A stretch of 64,000 nucleotides of DNA from Haliclona indistincta (GCA_964017065.1 OZ024792.1:6319754-6383753); one strand, 5' to 3'. Positions 25,101 to 38,511 are shown, counted from the stretch's first letter. The notes: generated by a model from the sequence alone, not told the origin. Translations and numbers: made by a program.

Positions 25101-25584
25101 CAACTACACCTGTTCTGTGAGAGCTACAACAGTAGTGGGAGATGGACCAGCTGCAGTGAATACAGTAGAAACTCAAAAGGAATGTAGGTTCCTATGTTGA
25201 ATAATAACTACATTATATCTTTGCTCTATAGTTGTTTCAACAACTGCATACATATGCCCATCTCCCTCACAAGATTTAACAGCTGCAAACAGCTTTACTA
25301 CATCCCATCAACTAATCACAGCAGTGGTAGTTACATTCTTTCTCACTTTTGTTAGCACATTTGTGCTCAGTTTTTTGTTGTTTTTGTTGATAATGAAGAG
25401 GTCTGGAAATGCAAAAGATCTGGGCAAACTACAAAAGCAATCTGAACCAGTAGAAGGAATGTATGAAATGGTGAACACAGAGAAAGCAGCAGAGGCTGAG
25501 TATGACATTATAGACCATAACAAGAAAGGAGTGACCCTTGAGGAGAACCCAGCTTACTCTGTTCACACATTCCGTCCACAGTAA
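19127..25584 (+). CDS. Gene 2: Ig13-FN3x4 receptor with tyrosine-motif tail (complete, about 1838 aa)
   Basis: The 19 exons are 19127-19223 (signal peptide MLQQSSLALLVTLLAA..), Ig: 19273-19557, 19613-19861, 19919-20251, 20301-20555, 20611-20925, 20974-21219, 21267-21608, 21663-21914, 21964-22296, 22350-22661, 22708-23019, 23073-23384, 23431-23772; FN3: 23835-24179, 24238-24513, 24569-24844, 24902-25183; last exon 25232-25584. Summed length is 5517 bases, an unbroken frame. The last exon has a hydrophobic helix (about 25312-25395), MKRSG, then YEMVNTEK, AEYDIIDHNKKG and NPAYSV. It is a type I membrane protein, probably an adhesion or recognition receptor whose tail could be tyrosine-phosphorylated. 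This is the cleanest intact member of the cluster and a good reference for the broken ones. Confidence 0.9.
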
Positions 25585-26116
25585 CTGGATTTCAATGACT
25601 TACAAATTTATAATCAAACATGTAGTTAGGTGCTTGCATACAAGACTGTATTGTCTAGAGTTCATGTATAGTCTGTAGTTGCTAGGCATTGTGTGTGTTT
25701 GATACTTTTTGAGTATAATATCATTCTGTGTTGAAATTGCCTATTTTGGTGAAAATTGAAAGACACACAATCACGTGGGAGAACATTACCAAATCTCCCA
25801 CTCTCACTTAGTTTTAATTTGTGTTAGAACTACTGTCAACAAGTTGTTTAATCACGACTATGAGAATACAAACATCTGAGCGAGTGATTAAAAGACCGTT
25901 ATCATTAGACATATCTAATACTCACGGCTCTGCTATTTTAGAAAGAACTTCTTTGAGCTATCACTACACTCAAGGGATTGTATAATTGTTTTCCATTATC
26001 AGAAACACACAAAGTTGTTTGAAATGGTGCGTGGGTGTGAATAAACATCACCTTATTACTTAAAGTGTGATGTTTACAACTTCAAACGATCGCTGACAGA
26101 AATCGATATTTCCAAA
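25585..26116. promoter_or_regulatory. 3' flank of gene 2 and 5' region of gene 3
   Basis: The first 230 bases are clearly similar to the 3' flank of gene 5 (54957-55190), including a shared CACACAATCACGTGGGAGA-like block at about 25764, so the two gene ends are duplicates. The rest is presumed promoter and leader of gene 3. No defined promoter motif was found. Confidence 0.55.
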
Positions 26117-29100
26117 ATGCTACAGCAGCTGCTGCTAGTCTTTGTACTAGCTGCTGTGAGCTGTGCAACCTCAGCTTCTGATGTGTGCAATAGTTGTAAG
26201 TATTTCTTTACTTGTTCTGTATCTGATGTGTTGCTGTTCTTCAGGTAACATCAGTCAACTGATGATTACTCCATCACACAATATCACTATTGAGTCTGGT
26301 ACTACTGTATCACTGAACTGCACTGCTAAACATACAAGTGATCAAGATTGCTCAATGTGTTTGGTGTGGAAGCATAATGACAGGCTTCTCTCTGATGTGA
26401 TGTTTACAACGATCAATGAAACATTGAGTAGTACATTACCACTCACTGTTAACATGAGTAACCAAGGAGAGTATAGCTGCCAGACAAATGGGGCAGATGC
26501 AGAGATAGTACAGTCAATAGACATCACAGCAGCCGGTTAGTGAGAATAAACATGCTATACATTTGGAATAATTAATGAATTGTCTTTCACAGGTGTCTCA
26601 ATCAAAGGGACATATACTAACATTCGTATTGGTAATACAACTACCATCACTTGTATGATAGCACCACTTCCATTGAATACTGCCTACAAATGGCTGTTGT
26701 CAAATGGGCTAAAGGTAAATAGTTCAGATGTTCTGAAACTTATAGGAAACCACACCATTGATGAGAGCAAATTTACATGTCTAGTGAATTCATCCCATCT
26801 GTACTCTCCTATTCAAAAGACTATTACTATCACTGTACAAGGTATGTAGAGTATACACTTAATACATCACAGACACAGTACTCAACACATTGTGCAGGTA
26901 CTACTGTTTCTGATGTTAGTTTAAGTGAAGACAACATATCTGCTCTCAAAGGAACTAATAACAAGAAATTAAAAAGATTTCTATCGAAATCAAAAGGATG
27001 TAGTGATGAAGAAATCTACCACTGGTTCACAATGTAAACCAACAAGGAACAAGCATAGAATGGTGACACGATTGACTTGCTAACAGACCATAGATCCCTA
27101 CATCAGTGGCTGCTGTGGCCAGATTATAGCTAGTTAAGCTATTTACTGTTGACTGACACTTTGAATAGAATTCAGCTTGTGACAAAATATTGATCTTATG
27201 TACAGCCACTGATGTAGGGATCTATGGTCTGTTAGCAAGTCAATCGTGTCACCATTCTATGCTTGTTCCTTGTTGGTTTACATTGTGAACCAGTGGTAGA
27301 TTTCTTCATCACTACATCCTTTTGATTTCGATAGAAATCTTTTTAATTTCTTGTTTGTGTCCTTTTTTTCTTTTTAGTGAAGTGCAGTTCAATATCATGC
27401 ATGTGCTGAGAAGTCTTTATTTCCACCATTAGTTTAGTAATCCGGTTGTTGATGGCTTTTCTTAAACTTATAGCTAAAATTGTTAAGCTGTACGTATCAG
27501 GTCTGCCTAGTCGCCTACGCATGCATGCATGCATGCAGTGCATACGAGCCCCGCCCACACTTGTTTGTAGACCTATAATACGGCGGTTATAATTATCTGG
27601 CAAGTGCAGAATGGCGATCCTACACGAGCTTACCGTTCTTCGAAGACTCCAGACAAATGCCGGGTGTGTGTTCTCCGTGATAGTGATCCACACGGCGCAG
27701 CGATACTTTAGCTCCTTGGTCACGTGCGCTACCCATTGCTTGGTCACGTGCGTATTGCGCAATCACAATAATGGCGTCTAACACTAAGCTGACAATGGAT
27801 CACGATCGAGAAATCGCGGAACTTAGATCGCCGTTACGCTAAAAACAAAGCTCAAAAGGCACATGCCAGGGGAATTTCACGACTGTTCGTGGATGTTTTG
27901 GTCTCGGCACTGCTCGCGTAAAGGCGCTAGGCGAGTGGAAGAAAGAAAGAAGAAAGAAAGAAAGAAAGAAAGAAGAAAACGAAGATGACGAAACTCGATT
28001 TTCACCGTTTCCAGGTTCGTCACTTTAGTAACAATTTCGAGCAATCTCCTTGCTACTGTAAGATGGGGCAACGTCAGAGAGCAGATCTAAGTGTCTAAAG
28101 ACGTATAAAATTCAACACCAGGCAAAATATCAGCGTTTGAACGCTAATACATGTATGTAGCCGCCATCTTGTTTTCTCGTTCATCCCTACATAGGGAGAC
28201 ACTACCGTGTCTCCCTAATAATGATCAGTTGTACAATTACTCTCAACAATACCATTGGACCTGATTACAGTGCACTGAATGTCACATGGACGCACAATGG
28301 CTCTCAATCTACAATGCTACAAGCTAATCCAAGTGAAATGAGTGGAAAGCCATCATTAATGCTCACTAGTGTATTAAAAATTGACAGTAATGAATTCACA
28401 GACAGTGGCAGCTACTGTTGTGTTGCTGCAGTGATTGGAGCTGGTGACTCAAATAAGATGGACTGTGTCACATTGAGTGTGCTAGGTAAAATTAATATAT
28501 CACCAATAATTTTAAAATCATTGTTATGCACAGATATCAGCATATCAGGAGAACACTCAGATCTAACTGTTGGAACAACTTACAACAATACTTGCAGTGT
28601 ACCAGGTCTTGATGACTCTAGTGCCATAATGTGGACTAGTAGTGCAGCTGCTGTCCCTGTATCAACAACAAACACTCTCACACTGCAGTCAGTGAATAAC
28701 ACATTGAATGGAACTGAGTTCACATGTTCAGTAAACTCGTCAAAACTATACAGTTCTGGAATGAAAAAAATTACTGTCACCATACTAGGTATGATTTTAA
28801 TTTACTGGTACACTTATCTTGTTTTACTAAATATCTTTAATCAGATACAAGAGTGACATCAGTCTCCATTGAGCCTCAGAGTGTCACTGCTCTTGTTGGG
28901 TCATCTCCAGTGGTATTCACTTGTACTATAACTCTGAATCATGATATTGGTCCTGATCATAGTGCTCTGAATGTTGTCTGGACACAAGGTGCAATGTCCG
29001 ATGTATCTCCTGAAGTGGGAGTACATAATGTGTTTAACAGTACAACAACTATATCAACTCACACTTCATCCTCTTGGACGATGTATTGCTGTAATGTTGA

Positions 29101-32100
29101 GATTGTTGGTACTATTGAATTATCAGATTGTTCTTCTATTGAAATACTCGGTGAGAAATTGTGCTACTGCATGTGATGACAATAATGACGATGTGATATT
29201 TATAGAAATTAGCATCAGTGGACAGTATGAAACAATCCAATTGGGTAACACATCTACTGTTACCTGCAGTGTACCACAACTAATGAACAGTAATATCAAA
29301 TGGATGTCATATGATGGAGCAGTAGTGAGCAGCTCAGGTGTTCTGATGCTGTTTGGTAACCACACCATTGATGGAAGAATTTTCCGATGTGTAGTGACAT
29401 CAACACAGCTTTACTCTCCAGGAGAAAGAAATATCACTGCTACTGTTAATAGTAAGCCAATAGAAATAGTAAAACATGCAATATCTTATTTCCATAGATA
29501 CGTATATTAGTTCGACAGTTTTAATATCTGAGAAGAATGCGATGAAGCCAGTCGGGACAAATCCTTACTCAGTTGTTTGTCTTGTCACTCTGAGTAGTTC
29601 TATTGGTCCTGATATCAGTGCTCTGAGTATATCATGGCAGCACAACAACCAGACAGTCAACACAACTCTGGATGAAATAAATGCGCCAAACACATTTTTC
29701 AACAATAGTCTCGCACTCAGTGATATCAGTGAGCAGGACAGTGGAGAGTATTGCTGCACTGCTAGTATTGCTGGGAATCAGACTAAATCAAAGAATTGTG
29801 TCGAACTAAAGGTCAAAACAAATGGTGAGTACTGTATATTGCAGTGTTTGGTGAAAATTTTCTTACCAAAAAATTTAGAGGCAATAACAATTTCTGACAA
29901 TTTTAATAATTTAAGAACTGGTAGCTCCGTACTGCTGATGTGTAGTCTACTGGACAGTAGTATCAAGTGGTTATCTCATGATGGGTCAGTGTTGAACAGC
30001 TCAGGTGTTCTGATACTACAGTCAGTGAACTACACTATCAATGGAACAATGATCACATGCTCAGTGAACTCACCACAACTGATAAACACCATCAATGAGA
30101 CCATCACACTTACTGTACAAGGTGAGAGACATTTGATATTACATGCAGCATTGGTCACTCATCTCTACAGCAACATCAGTTACTCAAGCCACTATTGTCA
30201 ACCCACCATCATATGTTGTTGATGGTGACCAGAATGTTGAGCTGCAGTGTACTGTCACACTGAGTAGCACCATTGGACCAGACTACAGAGCTCTCAGTAT
30301 TGACTGGAGAGACAGCACTGACACTATCATCAACAACTGCTCCAGCCCCCAGCCACATGGGAACACACAGATCAGTGACACCTTCTCTTGTAACCTGACA
30401 CTAGCCACTATCTCAGCTACTAGTGCAGGACTGTATTCCTGTAATGCTGCTATTACTGGAATCAGTGGTGGGAGAGTTGATTTGATTAATCTTCAAGTGC
30501 AAGGTGTTTAGATATAGGGGCTTCTATATCATAATTTCTATACCACATCTCATACACAGGATCTCTCCAGATTGCTAATCTCCTCACACCAGTGGATGCT
30601 GCTCTTGAACAGTCATCTGTGCTCACTTGTGAAGTGAACACTTCACTACCAGTCACCACTAACCTGCTCTCAGTCCAGTGGTTGCATAGAGGGAGTCTGG
30701 TCACTGGTAGTGATGGGTTTGTACTAAAGCAAGGATCAGGGCCAGGTGCTTCAGCGTATGTGACTGAGTTGACTCTGAATGAGACTACTGTTGAGAGCTC
30801 AGGACTGTACTCCTGTCGTGTGTCTACTGACAGACAACAAGTAACAGCTGAAGCCAACCTCACTGTAGCATGTGAGTGGATTGAGCTAAGCTGTCATTAT
30901 TTGATTGTCTCTTACAGTTTCTCATATTGATGTTCACACTGGACCATCCAATGGATTCCCCTCACAACCTCTACTGGATACCAGTACTAGACTGAACTGC
31001 TCTGTTACACTCCATCCTCAGCTCAGCCAGCTCACCATCCTCACCATCCAGTACCAGTGGTCCTCTAATGGTGTGACAAGAGGCAGTGAACAGGAACTAG
31101 TGCTACCCAACTTGAGTCCAGCTGATGCTACAACTTACTCCTGCACAGTGACAGTCTCTTCAGCTAACCCAGGAGAACATCAAATCAGACAAATCAGTAA
31201 TCAGTCAATGTATGACCTCAGAGCAAAAGGTGGTGTGAGCTGACTCTGTGATATTCCTACAATTAACAAATTATTTCTTCACAGTTCCAGCACCAACTAT
31301 TCAACTCTCACCTGGTAGAATGGAATCAATTTATTATTCTGGAGAAGATCTCAATGTAACATGTATCAGTAGTGTAGTGGGTGCAGTGTTCACTTGGAGA
31401 GCAGTTAATATCACAACACAGCAACCATTGATCATACCAAATACTACTGTGAGCAGTGGTAGCAATACCAGTGTACTCATTCTCAGACCAATCAGAGTCA
31501 GTGATCCTGTTCTAGTGAACTTGACTTGTGCAGTAGCATTTCCTGAGACAATTAACATCATCGGAAGTACATCTTTAACTCTAGCTAATATAAATGGTAA
31601 AATTATTTTTGTTGTGTGGCTGTCATTATTTGCAATTTTCCAGTTCCATCATTGAGTATGTCAGTGTCTTCCAATGCTAGTACAGTACTGGATATCAGTG
31701 GATACAATTCCTTCACTGTACAATGTGGAGGAACATTTAGTCCTAGCTCTCATCAATCAGGAGAATCACTTTCATTCATGTTAACCAGAAACAGTGTATC
31801 AGTCACTGATGGGCTTTCAACTAGTCCAGTGATGGCAACAGGAGATACAGTCTCTCAGAGCAGCTCAGTACAGCAGACTGCATCCTCAGGTCCAGCCACA
31901 CTAGTCTACAACTGCACTGTTGAGTTTAGCATCAGTGGATCACTCATTACTACTGCCAGTAACACAACACAGGTCATTGTGAAGGGTGAGCTAGCCTTGT
32001 ATACCATTGGCCCACATGCATCTCTCCTCTCAACCTACCTGGAACAGGTCCCTCACTACCAGCAGCTCCAGTAGTAGTGGCACCAGTGACTACACCAACA

Positions 32101-35100
32101 TCTGCTGTGATACAATGGAGTGTTCCTGTAGTGACCTACTCTCCTGAACAATACACTGTCTACTACACTACCAACAGCAGTGGCTGTCCTACCAACTCAG
32201 ATGAGGGCTACAACAAGAGTGTGACTGTTTATGGTCTCAACCACACTGACTTCTTCACCATAAGAGACCAGCAGTACAATGTGTCACTAGAAGACCTTAT
32301 ATCATACACCCTCTACTGTTATCGAGTTGAAGCCAAGAATATCATTGGAAGAACTTTCTCCTCTGGCGGTGTATTTGAGATTAGTAAGCTTACCTTGTGA
32401 ATTTTTTGATTAATTGTATCACTTACTTCAGTTCCCAGTGGTCCTCCTGGTAACTTCACCATTTCTGCATCATCTCGTGGTATTTTCCTCTCCTGGACAC
32501 CGCCACTCCCTCTGCTGCATGGTGGAGCTCTGACAGGATACCTCATCACCTGCAGCTCAGGAGGCAGCATCATCAACAGCACCAGAACCAGCAGTACCAG
32601 TCTGACCATCACAGGACTGCAGCCATTCACCAACTACACTTGTTCTGTGAGAGCCGCAACCATTACAGGAGATGGCATACCAGCAGTGAAGAGTGTGGTC
32701 ACTGATGAAGAGAGTAAGTGATCTTCAGTTGCAAGATGTGTTTCCTAAGCTACTTGAATTGTAGGTCCAAAATCTTCACCTACAAGATTCGGGTTGTCAT
32801 CGACATCCATCACATTGAGATGGGGTCAACCGGAGCAAGCTGATGGAGCGATCAATGAGTACCAGCTCCACTGTTCTGGTGGTGGACAAGTGTTTAGTCC
32901 AGTTGTTCCCGCTTCACAGACCACAACCACACTGAGTGGTCTCCTACCATACACCAACTACTCCTGTAGCATCACAGCTCACACCAGTGTTGGAGGAGGA
33001 CCTGCAGCAACTACCAGTGTGACCACTGAAGAAGATTGTGAGCCAATTATGAGTGTGGAAGTCTTGCTATATTATTTTGTTACATAGTTCCTAGTGGTCC
33101 TCCTCAAAGTCTTGTATCATCAGTCACATCTCGTACACTCACACTCTCCTGGTCTCCTCCTCTCTCCTCACAACGTAATGGAGTCATCATCAGCTATCTC
33201 ATCACCTGCAGCTCAGGAGGCAGCATCATCAACAGCACCAGAACCAGCAGTACCAGTCTGACCATCGCAGGACTGCAGCCATTCACCAACTACTCCTGTT
33301 CTGTGAGAGCTGCTACAATCAGAGGAGATGGACCAGCTGCAGTGAATACACTAGAAACTGAGAAAGGTGCATTAGAATTGTTACTTCAGTAAATACACAT
33401 TTATGCACATTTGCAGTTCCTCCTCGATTGGTGCCAATGACAGCAGAACTAGTGAACGTTGTTGGTACCTCTTTAGTGATACCGTTTGGTATCATGGACG
33501 CTGTACCATCTGTGAAATTAAGCGACATTCAGTGGAGCTTCACCAATCGATTTGGTGTTGCTACACCGCTTGAATATGAGAATGGTTTTGGAGTGACATT
33601 TTCACCTAATCGTGTGATATTGATCATCGCGAGTGTATCAGTTATCAACACTGGTACATACACTATATCAGTCTCTAATCCAGCTGGGAATAGCTCTCAT
33701 TCAGTTCAACTTCAAGTATTGGGTAAGCGAAGCGAACTGAATATTACGTAATTTACCTCTTTATCAGTCCCAGCTAAGCTTTTGAATTCTATTGGATTTT
33801 CTGTGAGTCGAACAGTTGGAGAGATGGTGACCTTTAATTGCACAGCTGATGGTATTCCACAACCACAAATCTCATGGAGAAGGAACGGACAGCTGCTCAA
33901 TACTGACCAACTCTCACGATACAGATTGATTGCTGTAGCGTCTGAAGGATTCCGCTCAGCTCAGCATCCTGGAGTCCAGCAGCTTGAGAGCAGATTAACC
34001 ATCATGGATATCAGAGAGCTAGATCAAGGATCATTCTCATGTCTAGCGATGAGTGAGGGAACTGTTCCAGCAACTCTTGAAATAAATTATCAACTCACTG
34101 TAGTAAAACGTATGTAACGATCGTGCCCAGTTCTTGCCTTTATACTCAAGCTTTATTTTCTTAGCCCCTACTCCAGACTATTGCAGAGACAATCCTTGTG
34201 AAAATGGAGGGACTTGCGAGAATCTCAGCGACAGATACTTCTGTCATTGCACAGTACAATTCACTGGAGTAGACTGTCATCAACGTAAGCTTTAGACAAT
34301 AAATTTTGAATTTTTCTTTTCTTCACCAGGTGTGTCAAATGAAATCAGTCCATTAATCATAGAGCAGCCTAGGAATACCACAGGCAAGTTGTTCAGTACC
34401 GTCACTCTCAGGTGCTTGGCGGAAGGTAATCCACGACCCGAGATATCATGGTATAAGGATCGTAGCAGAGTGAGCGGGTCTTCTAGCCAGCTGATTATAG
34501 AGGAGCTAAAACCAAGCAACAGAGGGTTCTACCACTGTGAGGCGGTCAATAGTGCAGGCATGGTCCGATCACAGACTGTGCTAGTCAATATCGAAGGTAT
34601 GTAGGTCACAGTGCTAGTAATTTGACTCAGGTTTTCTCTGATAGGTATCATTCAATACGAGGCATTTGTTGAACAAAATGATTCTATAGCAGTTGAGAGT
34701 GAAGTCTTGCTACAAAAAGTACTCACAAGTTTGAATTTGCATTGATAACTTGATAATCATTCTACAGATCAATGCTATTCTTGCTGGTAGTACTTTTGCA
34801 GCGAACGCTTCTTTCTTTTTCGTGGAAGCCCAGAACACAAGCGAGTGAGTGTTCCTATATTGTTAGTGGGTTGTTACCAGCACTCTCTCCAGTTCATCTT
34901 CAAGAGATGTCCCTATCATTGTCACTCTGATTACTGAGGAGAGAGGAGGAGACAAGTTAAGACAAGAAGTGCTTATGGAGATGATGAATGTGGAGCAACA
35001 GCTGGGACTACAGATCGCCATTAACACAACTACAGTGGATAGATTCGGTCAGTACAGCAAGCAACATGATACACCGTGCTATTCTTATTGTAGATGGTTG

Positions 35101-38100
35101 TCGATCTACTACCACTACTATACCCTCCCAGTCTGGGAATGGGAACCTGACCATTACTCTCACCTGGCCGGAGACCAATCTTGCCGAACTAGCCATAGTG
35201 ACCTGCCCTTGTGGCACTCTCAACATCACTGCTCAAGTTGCCACTCGCTACTGTGGTGGGAACTTCATCACAGGAGCAGTTTGGAGCAGTTATGATCCCA
35301 CCACTAGTCCTTGCAATCTGAATGACAACGCTAGAAAAATCTGTCAATTATCATTGGTATGGTTATGATACTGTGTTGCTGAGTGTGAGGTGTGTTTGTG
35401 TAACTACTGTAGCTAGAGGCTCCAGAGCGATTAGAGATGTTGAACAGGTTTACAAACACGTCTAACCAGATTGAGAGTAATGACGTGTCCGCTTCTGTCA
35501 CTGTGCTAGTTGCTACTGCTGATGATGTCACCGGAAACAGAACAGTGAGTCACACATGATAAATTTTTGTGACTATATTCAAAAATTTTGAATAGCTATC
35601 TATGAGTTTTTTCGATGTGGTGGATAACATTGCAAGGGCTGGTCCAGAGGCACTTCAAATTAGTCAGACGTCAGCAAACAGCTCTTCAAAGTAAGCCTGT
35701 ATTGGTGTGAGAAATGCACTGTTGATTTTCTTTTTTTAGACTACTGGGCGCTCTGGAGAGTGTATCTGATAATATCCCTATTGCTGAGGATGAGTCTTCA
35801 GCTTTTGTCTCTGAGACCACATTCGCGGTATCAGTCCAGGAGATAAAAACAGACCAGTTTACTGGGCTCAATGTCACAGCTGTCCTGGGAGATATCAATA
35901 TCACTATGCAGCGGATTGATGAGAGTGCTTTACTGATCAATACTTTAACCAATGAGGAAGCTGCCGGATCACTGACGCTACCGGGGAACTTGTTCAGTAG
36001 GACTAATGGAACCAGAGTGACACTAACAGTGTTTGTGACAAACTCACTGTTTCTGAGAAGGGTGACTAATGATACAAAGGTTGGTAGCATCATAATAGCA
36101 GCTGGAGTGGTCGGCAAGAAGAGAGTAGAGGGTCTTGACCCACCAATGGTAGCTGTCTTTCGTAAGAACCAGGTAAGTTAAGCAATACAAGGACTATAAC
36201 TAATATTATCATTTTCGTCCATAGGAGGTTAATGGTACTGATCCAGTGTGCTCCTTCTGGGATCAAGCTATAGACGGTATTGTGCTTTAAAAAATACATG
36301 TTCACAAATATTTGTTGCATTCTGTTAGCTGGTTATGGCGGCTGGTCATCAGAGGGTTGCATCACCATCAACAGCAGCAATGAATCAGTAACTTGTTCGT
36401 GCAGCCATCTCACTAACTTTGCTATTTTACTGGTAAGAGCATGAGTCATGTAACACTACAGTTCTTTGATCACCCAATCAGGATGTATCTCCTGACTTTG
36501 GTAATCGTTCGTCTGGACGACCAGAAGACCTATTTTTAGAAGCAGTATCGTACATCGGCATTATCCTATCAACAGTCTTCTTGATACTAACAATCGTATC
36601 TTATGCAGCCACAAAGTCAGTATAGAGTCCATGTGCTGTGTTTATTTAAAATACTTGTACACACAGGAAGCTACGTTCATCTGATCATGGTCAACTATTG
36701 CTCCATCTTTGTGTCGCTCTATTGGGGCTGTATATATCATTCGTATTTGCTGTCCACAGTAGTGGTGCACCTCCACTGTGTGCCATGGTCTCCATCATGC
36801 TGCAGTACTTCATGCTAGTTGTGTTTATGGTGATGGCAGCTGAAGCCATTAACCTGTACCTGAAGCTAGTGGTAGTACTAGGGTACACTATCACTCACTA
36901 CAGCCTGAAAGCAGCCATCATATGCTGGGGTGAGTATAGCTTATAACATTGCTTTCAGTACTTGTGTTTGCTTCTCAGTTATTCCAGTCTTCGTGGTACT
37001 GTTCTCATTTGCTCCTAATCCTAGCCTATACATGCACCCTAATGTGTAAGTACATTGTTAAATACATACACATGTGATGTTATTGTTCTGCTCTGCAGTT
37101 GTCGTGTGTTTGGAGCTGCATTCTATATAGGTCTCATTGTACCCTTCATTCTGATCTACCTGTTCAACTGGGTGATATACATTGTTATCTTATGCACTCT
37201 TGTCTTTAGAAACTGTCGAAAGAAAGCCGACAAAGACACCAGAAAATTGATCAAGCAGAATCTTCTTGCTGCAGTAATGCTTTCTGTTCTCTTCGGTTTG
37301 GGCTGGGGTATTGGGCTAGCAGCAACTACTGGTATTCCTAATGTTGGTGTCAGAGATTTCTTCTCGGCGCTGTTCATTCTCTGCACTGCATTCCAAGGTG
37401 TGATGGTATTTTGCTTGCAGACGGTACGATCAAAGGAAGTGAGGAATGTGTGGTCCAAGTGGTTCTACAGGGCAACTGGTAGAAGCGTCAGTGATTTCAC
37501 CACGTCTGTTAGTGATCGTCAGAGAAAGATCAGTAGTCAACCGTACGATAGCTCTGCACCTCGCAAGATTAGCACCACATCGGCATACAGTGACTTGGAT
37601 GAGGGCTCTGGTACTCTTCAGCGTAGTGTCAAGAAGTCTCTCTTTGGGACTAAAGGGATCACCACTCAGAGGTTCGCTAGTGTTTCAGAGTTGGATGAAG
37701 ACGAAAAAACAACTGAGAATCTAGAAATGCAACCAAAAGGTTCACCTCCTGTTGCTATTTCACTCGAGGAAGGTCAAGATGATATATTTAAAGAAGAGAT
37801 TACAACAAGTGCATTTGATGGAGCAGAGGCAACTATTGCAACTGGCGAGCATTCACTGCTTGAGCAAGTAGACGCTGAACTTAGTGAACCAGCTGATGAC
37901 ACTGCTCAAGCACAAGAAAACAAGGATGAAGCAGAAGATAGCTCTGCATCTGGTGCAAGAAAGGAAGAGACTAATGAAGAGTCACCGCAAGCAGAGAGAC
38001 AAGCAGAGACTGAGCCAGCTCATGATGAAGTGTCTCCTTGCGCTTCTCCTGAACCTGAAAGAAGCAATTATGATGAAACTCATGAGACAGAGCAAACTAG

Positions 38101-38188
38101 TTTAGCTCAAGGAGAAATGAATGTGTGTGATGAGAAAGAAGTTGATTCGAATGACTCAACATCAGATGAAGAACCACAGAAAGTTTAA
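26117..38188 (+). CDS. Gene 3: Ig/FN3/EGF adhesion GPCR, one exon interrupted by element E1
   Basis: The 35 exons are 26117-26195 (signal peptide), Ig: 26245-26535, 26593-26841, 26898-28485 (holds E1), 28534-28788, 28845-29150, 29206-29451, 29498-29824, 29879-30121, 30171-30503, 30560-30871, 30918-31229, 31285-31596, 31644-31985; FN3: 32048-32383, 32432-32713, 32765-33037, 33088-33366; Ig: 33417-33722, 33768-34109; EGF: 34165-34284; Ig: 34330-34596; then the GPCR module from 34645. Without E1 the exons sum to 9084 bases (3027 aa) in one frame. The junction between the cluster-type FN3 exon (33366) and the GPCR-side Ig exons is phase 1-1, so a single receptor is expected. E1 breaks the fourth exon, but that exon can be skipped in frame. 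A split into two genes near 33400 cannot be excluded without transcripts. Confidence 0.8.
26963..27353. repeat. Fold-back (long inverted repeat) of E1
   Basis: Arms of about 150 bases, near perfect, separated by about 90 bases. The inner arm ends carry the motif ATCCCTACATCAGTGGCTG and its complement. The same arms occur at 62664-62815 and 62900-63049, and one arm remains at about 47149-47300. Confidence 0.85.
27930..27977. repeat. GAAA/GAAAGA microsatellite in E1
   Basis: Purine-rich run of GAAAG units inside E1. E2 has the complementary run at about 62050-62088 and E3 a similar one at about 60022-60058, so a microsatellite is a constant feature of these elements. Confidence 0.75.
28192..28217. 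repeat. Terminal hairpin of E1
   Basis: Perfect 11-base stem (TAGGGAGACAC and its complement) with a 4-base loop, at the extreme end of the element. It is identical in stem to the hairpin of E2 at 61809-61834. Confidence 0.85.
34645..38188 (+). other. Adhesion-GPCR module of gene 3 (HRM-like, GAIN, GPS, 7TM, acidic tail)
   Basis: Exons are 34645-34718, 34768-34844, 34893-35047, 35094-35356, 35413-35544, 35596-35690, 35740-36172, 36225-36276, 36329-36432, 36482-36615, 36667-36929, 36979-37045 and 37099-38188. The exon at 35094 encodes a Cys-rich hormone-receptor-like motif (TRYCGGNF..GAVW). A GAIN-like region follows, then the GPS with CSFWD and VTCSCSHLTNFA. Known adhesion GPCRs self-cleave between Leu and Thr of HLT, and that triad is present. 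Helix 1 is in the exon at 36482, helices 2-3 at 36667, helix 4 spans 36929/36979, and helices 5-7 are in the last exon. The last exon then encodes a tail of about 250 residues rich in Glu, Ser and Thr. Confidence 0.88.
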
Positions 38189-38511
38189 CATATCAAACAT
38201 AAAAATAATTATTCTTAACACATTTTTCACATGTCGTAGTACCGCTGATATTAACAATGAAATGTTGACCATGTTTGTGCTATTTGCATACATTTATACA
38301 CCCACCAGGACTCCCATATTAGATATAATTTTGGCTATTTTTGCCATTTGTATCAGACTGCAAACATTATTTTAGTACATCGAAATAATATTATGACTTG
38401 ACTGAAAAATCATGATAGTAACATGTAAACAACCCTATGCTGCTCCACGCATTGTTATAACTAAGCATGTACATGTATTATTGTGTTCATTTTCAGAAAA
38501 TAAAGTTCATA
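38189..38511. promoter_or_regulatory. Intergenic DNA upstream of gene 4, duplicated upstream of gene 5
   Basis: From about 38275 this DNA closely matches 47436-47690, through the ATG of both genes (38512 and 47693). A weaker match lies upstream of gene 6 (about 56520-56600). The first part would hold the 3' end of gene 3. It is the presumed promoter region, but no specific binding site is claimed. Confidence 0.6.

Larger units (their letters stand above)
26963..28217 (+). mobile_element. Element E1: hairpin/fold-back non-autonomous transposon in a gene 3 exon
   Basis: Removing 26963-28217 (1255 bases) restores a 333-base Ig exon, encoding NNIMI where intact paralogues have NNIII. The left end is a fold-back with two arms of about 150 bases (26963-27112 and 27203-27353). 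The right end is a perfect 11-base-stem hairpin (28192-28217) that ends exactly at the insertion edge. Between them lie non-coding DNA, GCATGC repeats and a GAAA-rich run. A second copy, E2, lies inverted at 61807-63049. No target duplication is visible and no protein is encoded. Confidence 0.8.

Noticed and set aside
26963..28217. E1 and E3 as introner-like elements that create new introns
   Set aside because: Neither begins with a usable GT donor or ends with AG at the insertion edges, so clean removal by splicing is not supported.
33366..33417. A gene boundary between the Ig/FN3 half and the GPCR half of gene 3
   Set aside because: Donor, acceptor and phase fit a normal 50-base intron, and no membrane exon, stop, promoter or signal peptide is seen there; kept as a residual doubt only.
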